DNA from: Nitrospira sp.
GTDB lineage: Bacteria > Nitrospirota > Nitrospiria > Nitrospirales > Nitrospiraceae
Assembly (NCBI GenBank): GCA_020216985.1
Contig: JAIWOH010000083.1
Coordinates: 1-10,000, forward strand
Direction: 5' to 3'
DNA length: 10,000 nt
Of the stretch, positions 1 to 8,078 are shown piece after piece (positions within the stretch are counted from its first letter, which is position 1; each line of letters begins with the position of its first letter). A program made the position numbers and the translations under genes. Below the pieces are notes generated by a model. It was not told where the DNA came from and made no database searches. It saw nothing but the letters and a program-made list of their open reading frames with translations.

Positions 1-2906
1 GACCGTCCGATCGCCGCTTCCTTCTTCTCTTTCGAAGCCGTGAGACCCACGGGCGGCGCGCCCCCTTCGTCCATGCTCACACCCATGCTTGTGGGAGTGA
101 GGAAGCACGGGGTCTTGCATACCTGTTCCCATCGCACTGCCCGCTCACGCCAGCGAGTCGCCACGGCTTGCATATCGATCAGGAGCGATTCAGCTTCCTG
201 TTCACGTCGTCTGGACAGGCGTCTTCGTTCTGGCGCTGTGATGACATGGTGGGGAATCGTCGCGGTTCCTACCCGAAGAACCGGCATCGAGCGGTCTCCG
301 ATCGTTCCCGTCTCGCCGGACTGTAACAGATCAAAGACGGTTTCGCCGGCCGAGCGGGCCGTGACCCCTCCGGTCAGCACCAGCAGATCTTTGGCCCTCG
401 TCATGCCCACGTAGAGCAATCGGCGCCGTTCCGCCTCTTCACGCAGCCGCTGCTTGCTCGCAACCAGCAATGAGCCAAGCGAGCGATGGCACCCCAGAGC
501 AAGACCGTAGACGCCGCTCGACCAATCGTAGGAGACCCACGGGACGTCTCGTCCACGCCCGCTCCCTTGGTGAAGGCCGGGCAGCACCACGATGGGGAAT
601 TCCAACCCCTTGGCCTTATGAATGGTGAGCACGTGCACGGCTTCCAGAGATTCTTCCGTCAACGGACTCTCCGATTCGTCCGGTTGCTCTTCCAACCTCG
701 CGCTCATGAGATCGACAAATCGACCGAAGGTCGCGTGAGGCCGGTCGACGAAGGACGCAGCCATCTGCTTCACCTTGAGAAGATTGGCCACGGCCTGTTC
801 ACCATGAAGGGAAGCGGCCGCCACCTCCAGGATCGGCAATCGGTCGAAGATCCGATCCATGGCCTCGGCCAACGGCAAGCCCGCGACCGTGCGGTGCAGC
901 CAGGTTAGATGCCTATAGAGTCTTTGAACAGCAGCGGCCGACGGATGAGCCCACTTTGCCAGGCGGTCTGCATGACGATAATCGCATAACCCAGCCCGCC
1001 GAAGCTCGTATAGTTGCCGGTCCGTCAGCCCGCCGAGCGGCGACCGCAAGAGACCGGCCCAGGCGACCTCGTCATGAGGATGATCCAACACGCGCAACAG
1101 ATTGACAAAGTCGATCACTTCTTGCCGCCGGTAGAAGTGTTTTTCCCCCTCGATCACGTAAGCGATGTCATGCCGCCGCAACGCGTCCAGATAGGCATCG
1201 GCCTGCGTAAGTTTCCTGAACAACAAGGCCACGTGCCCCGGCTTGATCGACGGGTTGCTCAGCACCTCGTCGGCCAGCCAGCGCGCCGTCATTTCACTCT
1301 CGGCCCTTGTCGCCTCCGCCGCATCAAAGGGAACATCCGGCTCCCGAGGAACCACCACATAAAGCCGCACACCCGGTTCGATCGACATGGTACCTCGTGG
1401 CCGACCAGCCTCCAACGGCACATTCGCGGGTTGGACTAACGGCCGCCGCTCGAACAGCCGATCAAAGACGCCGTTCACCGGTTCCAACAGAGCGGCGTCG
1501 CTGCGGAAGTTCGTCGTCAGGGTCAAGACCGTTCCCCCCTCACTTTCGATTTTTTCGACCACTCGGTCAAAGGCCTCGATGTCCGCTCGACGGAAGGCAT
1601 AGATCGACTGTTTCGGATCACCGACGATAAAGAGTTTACCGGGCTCAAGCGACAGGTCCTGCCAGCGAGCCGCGCTTTCCCCCAGCCGTTCCGACAGAGC
1701 CAGGACGATCTCGTACTGGACGGGATCCGTATCCTGAAACTCATCGACCAAGACCGCCCGATATTCTCGCTTGATCCGCTCGCGGACGGACGGATGGTCA
1801 TAGAGCAACGTTCTGGCCCGAGCCAACAGTCCGTCGAATGACAACCAGCCTTGCGTAACGAACGTGTCTCGAACCTGCCGGATCAAGGGAAGAAGCAGCG
1901 ACAGAAGGTCGCGAAACACGCTTTCATCGATCGCCAGCAACTGCTGCGCCGTCTCAATCAGGGCGGCCGCCTCGTGAAAATCTTTCTCCTCCCACCCCGC
2001 CACGCTGTTGCCTACGTCTTTTTCGAGCCACTGCCGCTCTTCCGTCGACAATCTCTGCCGGCCGGCCGGACCTTCTTCCGCCACCAGCTTCATCAGTGAT
2101 GCGGCGGCCGCCACCATGTGTTCCACCTTTCGCCGTTTCGGTCGGTCGTGGATTTGCAATAATAGACGAGCTCGCTCCTGTTGCTGCTGCAGCCACCGGA
2201 CGACGGCCACCGGCATCGCATCGGATGAGACCTGCCGCTGAAGGACATCGAGATCGACCAATTCGCCGCAGAGCGCCTTGGCCATGTCTCGAATCGAAGC
2301 CGGAGAAACCGATGTCAACACCCGCCGCCATAGACGATGATGGGGACCGGATCGGCTCAGCTCTCGATCCGACCAGAGATCCCACGAGGCAGTGAAGTGT
2401 TCGTCGAATCGCAAGCCGTCGTCCTCTCGAAAATCAGGGTCGACGCCGCTCTCCAGAGCATGGAGCCGCAGCAGATGGGCCGCAAAGCCGTGCAACGTGC
2501 CGATTTGCGCCTTTTCAAGATCGGCGAGCGCCGCCCGAGCCAGCGTGGCGACGGCCGCCGGATCGAGACCGTAACGTGCTTCAAGTTCGCCGCAGGATAA
2601 GGCCCCGCCGCCGCTCGACCGCATCGACGCGGCTTCGGGACAAGCGAGAACGGTCAGTCGTTCGCGCAACCGCATTTTCATCTCCGTCGCGGCCTTGTTG
2701 GTGAACGTCAAGGCGACGATCCGCATGATCGGGATCGGCTCCGGCTGCCTCATAAGCAGATGCACCAGCCGATTCACCAGCAAGGTCGTCTTGCCGGTTC
2801 CCGCCCCGGCAATGACCACGACGTTTCGATCCCACGTCGTCTCCGCCGCCTCCCGGGCGGCGCGGTCGGGGATCGCGCGGGCCGGTCTCGAAGCACGATC
2901 ACTCAC
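1..2906 (-). CDS. addA: AddA-like UvrD/RecB-family helicase-nuclease subunit (3' end beyond left edge)
   Basis: This is probably the 3'-5' helicase subunit of an AddAB double-strand-break resection enzyme, which prepares DNA ends for RecA loading. About 968 residues are visible with no stop. Superfamily 1A motifs appear in order: Walker A GAGTGKT (residues 34-40), motif Ia LTFTNKAATEM, the AddA-type IGTLHGFAAHLLR segment, DEFQDT Walker B (388-393), GDPKQSIYAFRRAD (from 429), TTNFRSD, VLTIHKAKGLEFP (His at 763) and LLYVGMTRAKD (Tyr at 832). The C-terminal nuclease domain usual in AddA would lie outside the window, so its presence cannot be judged. The GTG start at 2906-2904 is chosen because an AGAAGG ribosome site (2918-2913) sits 6 nt upstream and Walker A falls at the expected N-terminal place. 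It overlaps the addB stop by 8 nt, implying coupled translation. RecB or another UvrD-like helicase is the alternative, but the AddB neighbour favours AddA. Confidence 0.87.
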   Translation of the reverse strand, partial: MSDRASRPARAIPDRAAREAAETTWDRNVVVIAGAGTGKTTLLVNRLVHLLMRQPEPIPIMRIVALTFTNKAATEMKMRLRERLTVLACPEAASMRSSGGGALSCGELEARYGLDPAAVATLARAALADLEKAQIGTLHGFAAHLLRLHALESGVDPDFREDDGLRFDEHFTASWDLWSDRELSRSGPHHRLWRRVLTSVSPASIRDMAKALCGELVDLDVLQRQVSSDAMPVAVVRWLQQQQERARLLLQIHDRPKRRKVEHMVAAAASLMKLVAEEGPAGRQRLSTEERQWLEKDVGNSVAGWEEKDFHEAAALIETAQQLLAIDESVFRDLLSLLLPLIRQVRDTFVTQGWLSFDGLLARARTLLYDHPSVRERIKREYRAVLVDEFQDTDPVQYEIVLALSERLGESAARWQDLSLEPGKLFIVGDPKQSIYAFRRADIEAFDRVVEKIESEGGTVLTLTTNFRSDAALLEPVNGVFDRLFERRPLVQPANVPLEAGRPRGTMSIEPGVRLYVVVPREPDVPFDAAEATRAESEMTARWLADEVLSNPSIKPGHVALLFRKLTQADAYLDALRRHDIAYVIEGEKHFYRRQEVIDFVNLLRVLDHPHDEVAWAGLLRSPLGGLTDRQLYELRRAGLCDYRHADRLAKWAHPSAAAVQRLYRHLTWLHRTVAGLPLAEAMDRIFDRLPILEVAAASLHGEQAVANLLKVKQMAASFVDRPHATFGRFVDLMSARLEEQPDESESPLTEESLEAVHVLTIHKAKGLEFPIVVLPGLHQGSGRGRDVPWVSYDWSSGVYGLALGCHRSLGSLLVASKQRLREEAERRRLLYVGMTRAKDLLVLTGGVTARSAGETVFDLLQSGETGTIGDRSMPVLRVGTATIPHHVITAPERRRLSRRREQEAESLLIDMQAVATRWRERAVRWEQVCKTPCFLTPTSMGVSMDEGGAPPVGLTASKEKKEAAIGR

Positions 2907-5900
2907 CGTTCACCTTCTGTTTCCGCATCGCCCTCAGCGATTTCGGTTCAGACGCACGATAGGCTCTCCACCACGTGGGGCCATGTTCCCGCCGGCATGC
3001 AGGCCTGTAGAGACAACCGTCGCAATAGCCGTCCGGCAGGATAAAAAACCGCCCGGCGCGGATACCATCGATCAAGGTGCTCAACGTCCTCCGAATCAGG
3101 AGACCGGTATCAGACGACCACGAAGGTCTCTCGAACGTCGAGCGGCTGATGCTCGGCACCCACTGAGGTGCGAGGAAGAAGAACTGCACCAGGTCGGGCA
3201 AAGCAGATCCTTGCACGGAGAGGCAACTGTAGAGCGGCGGCTGGAGCCGGTAGCCACGAACCGCCGACTGCAGGAGGTTCCGGTCTTCCGACTTCATGGC
3301 CGAACCCATCTTGAACTTATAGTCGATGACACGCAGGGCTCCCGAAATCCGATGCCGATCCAGCCGATCGACCCGGCCCCGAATTTTCAACGGCTCCCCG
3401 CCAAGGGTCTCCGGAACGCCCCCCTCTCCCTCTACCTCAAATGCAATGGGGCCGTATGGCTGCTCGGCCTGTTCCGCTTCATCCGCTTCCACCGCCTCGC
3501 ACACAAGTTGACAGACCGTCTCTTTGGCCATTTCCCAGAGGAGATAAGGGCCCACCCCTTGTCGATTCTCCAGATCGGCCGAGGCCCGTTCGACGGACGA
3601 AGCAACGATTCCCTTCAGTTCATCCTCCTTCACCCGTTGAACCGGCCATCCGGCTTGCACGAGCCGCTCGTAACAGTGCCGCAGCGCAGCATGGCAGAGG
3701 CTGCCGACAAGGGCGGCGTCCGGTCCCGGCTCGATCACCAGCCGGTTCGCTTCCAGCCGCAGGACGTCAGCGGCGAAATACTGAAAAGGACAACGGGCAT
3801 ATCGCTCAAGCGGAGTCGGAGCCATGCCTCGATCGAGCAGTCGTCGCCAATGGGGTTCAAGAGCCCCCGTCAAACCATCACACTCGTTCAGCTCGTGTTC
3901 GTCCGCCTCGATGCGGCCAAGGGCCTCGACCGCATGCCGAAAGGTGTCCCCATCGCGACCCAGTGCATCAATCAGATCGGCCGGGTCCCGACTGTTTAAG
4001 GCCGACCATTGAATGAGATCGGAAGGTGCGATGAAGAATCGCTCCGCCGGCCGCTGTTTCACCCGCTCCGTCAACCGACGTGGCACCACATCTTCATTGG
4101 AATGTTCCACTCCAAACAGCCGGACACCGTCGTCAAGATATGGCGACACAGCCAGCATGCGGCCCGATTCATCGGCCCGTTGATAGGAGAGATACAAACG
4201 ATGTCGTGCCAAGCAACAGGCGAGATAGAACAACAACCGCTCTTCTTCATAGCCGGCCAGTTTTTCGTCGATCTTGAATCCCAGCGTGGCATCGAGCACG
4301 CGACGGTGCCGATCCCGTAGAAATCCGTCCTCCCGAATAGATCGGGGGAATGTTCGATCGTTCAGCCCCAAAAGGAACACCGCCTTGAACGGCACCCCGC
4401 GGGCGGCCATCACGTCCGACACCGTTACGCCGGCATCGGAGATTGAAGCAAGCGGCACCGTGGCTTTTTCAATGGCGCGTGTCAGCAATCCGACGAACTC
4501 AGCCCAGGTCAGTTCCTCATTGAGCGGTTCCAAGTCCGTGAGGGTCACCCAGAGACGATCCAGCGCCGCCCACGTCGCCATCTGATCGGCGGCAAGCGGA
4601 TCTTCGGCGCTTGCTCGAGGATCTGGCCGGCGGATGTGCCGATCAACCAGGGTTCGACAGGCCTCCACCAGCCGACCGATGGTTCCCTTGGACGGCACTG
4701 TGGAACAGTCTTCCATCAGCTCGGCGATGACTTGTCGGAGCAACGTGAGCGTTTCCGGCGCAATCGCCGAAGAATCGAGCGGGTTTTCCTCGTCGCCCAA
4801 CGCCAAACTTTCTCGGCCGACCTGCCTCAGTCGGTTCCATTCGTCCGTTCCGCGAGTGATGCGCAGGGCCTGAACGGCGAGTCGCCACTGTTCCGGTCGA
4901 TAGGCCGGCGACCGGTCATCGCACCGAGTGGTCGTATAAAAGGGCGACGTCACGACGTCGAGCACGAATGGAGCATACCACTCGTTTAGCGGCAACGAGA
5001 CAAGCTGCACGATGACTTTGCACGTCGGCTCTTCCATCAACGATCGAGCGGCCGTCGTACGAAACGGCACCCGATGGCGGTCAAAGACCGACCGGATGTA
5101 CGGCTCGTAGGGATCAAGGGTACGGGCCACGACGCCGATCTCGCCGAATCGATAGCCGTTGGTTTCGACCAACTCAAGGATCATGCGGCAGGCCGAGGCC
5201 AACTCTTCTTCAGGGCCGATTACGTTTCGGATGGCAAGCTGAACCTCTTGACCCGTGTCGGACGGCGTCGGCCGAGGTTCGCTCTTCCTATCAACCGTCG
5301 CCGCTAACGGCCTGATGCAGCGATCGAAGAAGCGTCGCGCAAAATCGTAGGCCGGCTCATCTGCCAACGGGAAGAACAACGTCGTCTCCTTGGTGCGGCT
5401 CACGGCCTCGAAGAACGAGAGCTGGACCTGGGTCAAGTCGTAGAATCCGTAATAAAGCACTGCTTTGAACGGCCGGAGAAATGAGGAGGTCGACATCAGG
5501 GGAGTGAGACTCTCGGCGAGATCATTTTGCGTCCCGACCCCCAACGTTCGACCGGACTCCCTGACGGCCGCGTAGAGGGCTACGAGCGCTTCGAGCCACT
5601 CTCGATCATCTTCGTCGAAATAACCTTCGCGCACCCCCCGTATCATCTGGTCGGGATCGACGAGCGCGTCTTTCAAATCGCGAATCGTGGCCCAGAGGGC
5701 GCCCCAGGTCCCCGCCGTGCGTCCAAGTCGCTGAAACGGCTTATATCGCGAGAGTCTGTGGCAAACCAGATAACGAATCACCTGTTCGAAAAACAACTCA
5801 TCGACGACGCGAGGCAGCGTATGATCGGCTTTCTTTTCGTCCGCCAGACGGAGGGCGAGTTGATGAAAAGTCAAGACGTGCAGGTTCAGCAGCGACAGCC

Positions 5901-6063
5901 GGTGTTCGACGGCCAGCATGGTCCGAAGACGGTCGGCCAGCGGATTGGACGGAACAACGATCGCGAGCGGCGCCAAGGGATCGTCGGCCTTGATCAGCCT
6001 GACTCGATCAACCAACGCGGATTCGAGAGTGGGATGGAATCGACCGGTGACGACCTTCAGCAT
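2899..6063 (-). CDS. addB: AddB-like PD-(D/E)XK nuclease subunit with Fe-S cluster cysteines
   Basis: This 1054-residue protein is the likely partner of the downstream AddA in end resection. The C-terminal quarter is a RecB-type nuclease: SLCHAAL (His791), GRVDRLD (Asp899) and VIDYKFK (Asp914, Lys916) supply the metal-binding and catalytic residues. Cys758 (in YARCPF) plus Cys1014-x2-Cys1017-x5-Cys1023 reproduces the four-cysteine pattern that holds a 4Fe-4S cluster in AddB-type nucleases. The first 750 residues would be the inactivated helicase-like part. The N terminus (TGRFHPTLES) has no GxxGxGK(S/T) P-loop, unlike Bacillus AddB, so ATP binding by this subunit is doubtful. The ATG at 6063 is the only reasonable start, because an in-frame stop lies a few codons upstream, but no good Shine-Dalgarno site is visible. 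It follows the zinc-ribbon gene after 97 nt. Confidence 0.87.
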   Translation of the reverse strand: MLKVVTGRFHPTLESALVDRVRLIKADDPLAPLAIVVPSNPLADRLRTMLAVEHRLSLLNLHVLTFHQLALRLADEKKADHTLPRVVDELFFEQVIRYLVCHRLSRYKPFQRLGRTAGTWGALWATIRDLKDALVDPDQMIRGVREGYFDEDDREWLEALVALYAAVRESGRTLGVGTQNDLAESLTPLMSTSSFLRPFKAVLYYGFYDLTQVQLSFFEAVSRTKETTLFFPLADEPAYDFARRFFDRCIRPLAATVDRKSEPRPTPSDTGQEVQLAIRNVIGPEEELASACRMILELVETNGYRFGEIGVVARTLDPYEPYIRSVFDRHRVPFRTTAARSLMEEPTCKVIVQLVSLPLNEWYAPFVLDVVTSPFYTTTRCDDRSPAYRPEQWRLAVQALRITRGTDEWNRLRQVGRESLALGDEENPLDSSAIAPETLTLLRQVIAELMEDCSTVPSKGTIGRLVEACRTLVDRHIRRPDPRASAEDPLAADQMATWAALDRLWVTLTDLEPLNEELTWAEFVGLLTRAIEKATVPLASISDAGVTVSDVMAARGVPFKAVFLLGLNDRTFPRSIREDGFLRDRHRRVLDATLGFKIDEKLAGYEEERLLFYLACCLARHRLYLSYQRADESGRMLAVSPYLDDGVRLFGVEHSNEDVVPRRLTERVKQRPAERFFIAPSDLIQWSALNSRDPADLIDALGRDGDTFRHAVEALGRIEADEHELNECDGLTGALEPHWRRLLDRGMAPTPLERYARCPFQYFAADVLRLEANRLVIEPGPDAALVGSLCHAALRHCYERLVQAGWPVQRVKEDELKGIVASSVERASADLENRQGVGPYLLWEMAKETVCQLVCEAVEADEAEQAEQPYGPIAFEVEGEGGVPETLGGEPLKIRGRVDRLDRHRISGALRVIDYKFKMGSAMKSEDRNLLQSAVRGYRLQPPLYSCLSVQGSALPDLVQFFFLAPQWVPSISRSTFERPSWSSDTGLLIRRTLSTLIDGIRAGRFFILPDGYCDGCLYRPACRREHGPTWWRAYRASEPKSLRAMRKQKVNGE
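2907..2918 (-). promoter_or_regulatory. Ribosome binding site deciding the addA GTG start
   Basis: On the minus strand AGAAGG (2918-2913) lies 6 nt before a GTG codon at 2906-2904, inside the last codons of addB. It supports GTG as the start and suggests that ribosomes finishing addB re-initiate on addA. There is no ATG close enough upstream of the Walker A motif to compete. Confidence 0.6.
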
Positions 6064-6158
6064 GGGAGAAACCGTCGATCGTCAAAGATCGTGGTCACGA
6101 AGCAAGATACTCGCGGCTTCTGCGCATCGACAGCCGGCAAACACCGAACAACGAACCG

Positions 6159-6314
6159 TCAGCCGGTCTCCGGCCCCAGCAGTTCGCCGTTACAGTCCAC
6201 GCAGGCCCAATCGCCGTCCACAAACGACATAGGATCGCCGCAGATGGGGCAATCAGGCGGCGGGCCCTTGTCAAATCGAGGAAGGACCGGCAGTTCAATA
6301 TCGTCTTCGTCCAT
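6159..6314 (-). CDS. Small zinc-ribbon protein, 51 aa
   Basis: This short gene has not been matched to a named family. The 51-residue product begins with an acidic stretch (MDEDDIE). It then carries two CxxC pairs, Cys22-P-I-Cys25 and Cys38-V-D-Cys41, separated by 12 residues, which is the layout of a zinc ribbon. No membrane segment or signal peptide is present. The ATG at 6314 is preferred over an in-frame ATG at 6323 because GGGAAGGA (6330-6323) lies 8 nt before 6314 but abuts 6323. The start is 5 nt after the stop of the thioredoxin-like gene, so the two are probably co-translated. Its role is unknown. It could bind nucleic acid or another protein, and its place between a thioredoxin-fold gene and addB is the only functional hint. 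Confidence 0.62.
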   Translation of the reverse strand: MDEDDIELPVLPRFDKGPPPDCPICGDPMSFVDGDWACVDCNGELLGPETG

Positions 6315-6319
6315 GATGT

Positions 6320-6586
6320 TCATCCTTCCCGTTGCTTGAGTTTCAACTGAAGGGCCTTTTCCGCGCTTTCACGGCTCGGCACGCCGACGAAGGTCAGCCG
6401 GCCGTCGATGATGGTGGCGGGAACCGCGCGAACCGAATGACGTTCGGCCAACTCCTGCCCGTCTTTCGTCCCGATGTCGATTTCGCGGTAAGAAAAACTG
6501 TACTTCGTGCGCAACTGCTTCCACAGACTCTTGGCCGACGGGCAGGCCCCGCAACTGGACGAGACGAGCAACGTAATGTTGGGCAT
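6320..6586 (-). CDS. Thioredoxin/glutaredoxin-fold small protein
   Basis: This 88-residue cytoplasmic protein has a thioredoxin fold and probably acts in thiol-disulphide exchange. The redox motif Cys12-Gly-Ala-Cys15 follows the first strand (ITLLVSSS), and Val55-Pro56-Ala-Thr supplies the cis-proline loop that packs against the active site. It is followed by the typical DGRLTFVG strand pair and a C-terminal helix. The length is that of glutaredoxin-like single-domain proteins, shorter than classical thioredoxin (about 105). The ATG at 6586 is the natural start; only a weak purine-rich stretch (GAGAAAA) precedes it. It looks like the first gene of the cluster leading to addB and addA. Its physiological partner cannot be told from sequence. 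A role in keeping cysteines reduced for Fe-S or zinc binding in the neighbouring products is speculative. Confidence 0.8.
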   Translation of the reverse strand: MPNITLLVSSSCGACPSAKSLWKQLRTKYSFSYREIDIGTKDGQELAERHSVRAVPATIIDGRLTFVGVPSRESAEKALQLKLKQREG

Positions 6587-6624
6587 GGTTTTTTCTCAAC
6601 GGTTTCAAGCCAATCGACGCCGAA

Positions 6625-6654
6625 ATCTTAGCACCCGCTGAAAAGCCCGTGCAA
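6625..6654 (-). promoter_or_regulatory. Possible sigma-70-type promoter for the thioredoxin-like/addBA cluster
   Basis: In the 87-nt gap between the saccharopine-like and thioredoxin-like genes, the minus strand shows TTGCAC (6654-6649), 18 nt, then TAAGAT (6630-6625). The -35 match is poor (3 of 6) and the -10 moderate (4 of 6). It would start transcription about 30 nt before the ATG at 6586. The inverted pair GCACC (6631-6635) and GGTGC (6655-6659) overlaps the spacer and the upstream flank of the -35 box. Read-through from the upstream gene is an alternative. Confidence 0.3.
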
Positions 6655-6673
6655 GGTGCGGAACCAGGACTGT

Positions 6674-7828
6674 TCAGGGAGGGCGCCGTGCCCGCACTGT
6701 CACATGCTTCACAAGGCGAAACCCTCGCGCGCGGGCATCGCGCAGGATGGCGCGCCGAACCTCCTGAGGGAGGGCCTCCGGAGCATGGACGCCGGTGAGA
6801 TCACGAGGAAAATGCTTCACGAACAGTGACGCCATGCGCGCCGTCGCCCAAGCGATGGGCGACCGTAACTCCCCCTGCCGGTAAAGCAGGGACAGGCTCG
6901 GCATTGTGGCGTCCCAGCGAATCGTCATCCGGCGACCGGCTTTGACGCCCTCAACAACCACGGCGGCCGCAAAATGCGCATCGTGAAGAATCCCCCTCCG
7001 GATCAGGCGATCGACCGTGCCCGGCGTCGGCGTTCGTGGGAAGCGTGAGGATACGAGCCCTCGCGATTTTCTGAGCTTCCCCTGGCGGTACCATCGTCGC
7101 AGACGATCGACATCCGACCCGCCGATCTTGGCATCCATCGACCGGAGAGGAATCACATGGGGAAGCGTGACCACTTCGTCTTGAGCCGCCAGCATGACCG
7201 GCACCGGACCGATCGGCGACGGGAAACGAAACATTTCGCGTTCGCCGAATCGCCGGCCGAGCAGAAACCTGCCGTCGCGATAGATGCGGGGGCGCGAGAC
7301 AGCCTCATCAAAAGACACTTCCGCCGACCATTGCGAGACAGGGTGCTCGCTTTCCGTGGATTCATAGAGCCGAACCCGAACGGTCTCGACCGCATCGAGT
7401 GAATCCGCGGCCACAGCCGCGAGAAGATTGGTCAACCCCGGCGCAACCCCGGCGGTGATGACAGCCGTCCGACGCTTCTCTATAAAACGGTGCGTGAACT
7501 GCAACTGTTCGGCGTGAAAGGGGCTCTTCGTCAAATGAGCGGCCGTGTCGAGATAATGAGCCCGGACATGAAGCGCGGCACGGAGCACGGTTCGATTACA
7601 GACGGACGGCAACATGTTTACGATCAACTGCGCTCCCCGTGAAGCCTTGATGACGCTCCACCGATTGCGCCCGTTCACCCGCTCGACGGCGACCGGTACC
7701 ATCGCCCCCAAAAAACGGTGGGCCCGCTCCGGATCTCGATCGCCGCAGGTCACATGATGGCCCTGACGAAGGAGAAGTCTGACGAGATAGGAGCCGGTGG
7801 CTCCGACACCGAGAACGAAAATACGCAT
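6674..7828 (-). CDS. Saccharopine-dehydrogenase-like NAD(P)-binding oxidoreductase
   Basis: This 384-residue cytoplasmic protein belongs to the saccharopine dehydrogenase/reductase-like family (Lys9-type), which forms or cleaves imine-derived amino-acid conjugates. The N terminus is a Rossmann dinucleotide site: MRIFVLGVGATGS with G7-x-G9-x-x-G12, and Asp30 at the end of the second strand (CGDRDP). The middle segment around HYLDTAAHLTKS and VITAGVAPGLTN matches the conserved substrate-side loops of the family. The ATG at 7828 starts right at the Rossmann strand, so little sequence can be missing, although no Shine-Dalgarno site is obvious. The actual substrate is not predictable; lysine, spermidine or opine-type chemistry are all possible. 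It runs in the same direction as the addBA cluster but is separated from it by 87 nt. Confidence 0.78.
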   Translation of the reverse strand: MRIFVLGVGATGSYLVRLLLRQGHHVTCGDRDPERAHRFLGAMVPVAVERVNGRNRWSVIKASRGAQLIVNMLPSVCNRTVLRAALHVRAHYLDTAAHLTKSPFHAEQLQFTHRFIEKRRTAVITAGVAPGLTNLLAAVAADSLDAVETVRVRLYESTESEHPVSQWSAEVSFDEAVSRPRIYRDGRFLLGRRFGEREMFRFPSPIGPVPVMLAAQDEVVTLPHVIPLRSMDAKIGGSDVDRLRRWYRQGKLRKSRGLVSSRFPRTPTPGTVDRLIRRGILHDAHFAAAVVVEGVKAGRRMTIRWDATMPSLSLLYRQGELRSPIAWATARMASLFVKHFPRDLTGVHAPEALPQEVRRAILRDARARGFRLVKHVTVRARRPP

Positions 7829-7859
7829 GAGGTCGGGAGCTTACCACATCCGGCCGGCT

Positions 7860-7879
7860 CTGAGCGTTTCCGCGCTCAG
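7860..7879. repeat. Perfect 7-bp inverted repeat in the divergent spacer
   Basis: CTGAGCG and CGCTCAG are perfect complements separated by 6 nt (TTTCCG). The repeat sits 31 nt upstream of the minus-strand gene at 7828 and just downstream of its proposed promoter, so it would fold near the 5' end of that transcript. No T-run follows on either strand, so it is not an intrinsic terminator. It could be an operator or a leader hairpin. Confidence 0.5.
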
Positions 7880-7893
7880 TCGGTGCTTAGCTG

Positions 7894-7920
7894 CTTATAG
7901 ACCGGAAGATTTTTTCTCAA
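7894..7920 (-). promoter_or_regulatory. Possible promoter for the saccharopine-dehydrogenase-like gene
   Basis: The minus strand shows TTGAGA (7920-7915) and TATAAG (7899-7894), each 5 of 6 matches to the sigma-70 consensus. The spacer is 15 nt, shorter than the preferred 17. It would start transcription near 7887 and give a leader of roughly 60 nt that contains the inverted repeat at 7860-7879. Confidence 0.35.
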
Positions 7921-7999
7921 ATGAAACAGTTCTCCGAGCTTTGTTTTCACGCAAGAATTCCCATCAAAGGCGCCGGAAGGATTGGCCAAAGCCCTGAAG

Positions 8000-8029
8000 T
8001 TGACACCAACCCGACCGGTCCCCGACAAT
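8000..8029 (+). promoter_or_regulatory. Probable sigma-70-type promoter for the DUF3817 gene
   Basis: A perfect TTGACA (8000-8005) is followed after 18 nt by GACAAT (8024-8029), which matches 4 of 6 -10 positions. Transcription would start near 8036, about 43 nt before the GTG start at 8079. It is divergent from the minus-strand promoter-like pair at 7894-7920. Confidence 0.45.
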
Positions 8030-8078
8030 ATCGCCCGCAGTTTTCTTCCGCGAAACGAGCCTGAGCACCGAGACACCC

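Noticed and set aside
1..2906. Possibility that addA is broken, since only short fragments appear as closed frames on the minus strand
   Set aside because: The correct frame is open from 2906 to the left edge with every helicase motif in order; it is simply cut by the window.
2695..3999. 434-residue open frame on the plus strand opposite addB
   Set aside because: It lies wholly antisense to a motif-rich nuclease gene and has a low-complexity Arg/Pro/His-rich product, as expected from GC-rich codon shadows.
6069..6095. Short CGATC/GATCG inverted repeat upstream of addB
   Set aside because: A 5-bp stem around a common GATC-containing word is expected by chance in this sequence.
5527..6339. 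270-residue open frame on the plus strand opposite addB and the zinc-ribbon gene
   Set aside because: No recognisable domain, no ribosome site, and it overlaps two better supported minus-strand genes.
6631..6659. GCACC/GGTGC inverted pair as a terminator of the saccharopine-like gene
   Set aside because: The stem is only 5 bp with a loop of about 19 nt and no T-run follows; more likely incidental or part of the promoter region.
7921..8064. 47-codon plus-strand frame beginning ATG AAA CAG in the divergent spacer
   Set aside because: It has no recognisable domain, its ribosome site is poorly placed, and the likely DUF3817 promoter lies inside it. It cannot be excluded, but there is not enough support to annotate it.
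7876..8076. 66-residue minus-strand frame in the same spacer
   Set aside because: No homology signature and it would cover both promoter-like pairs.
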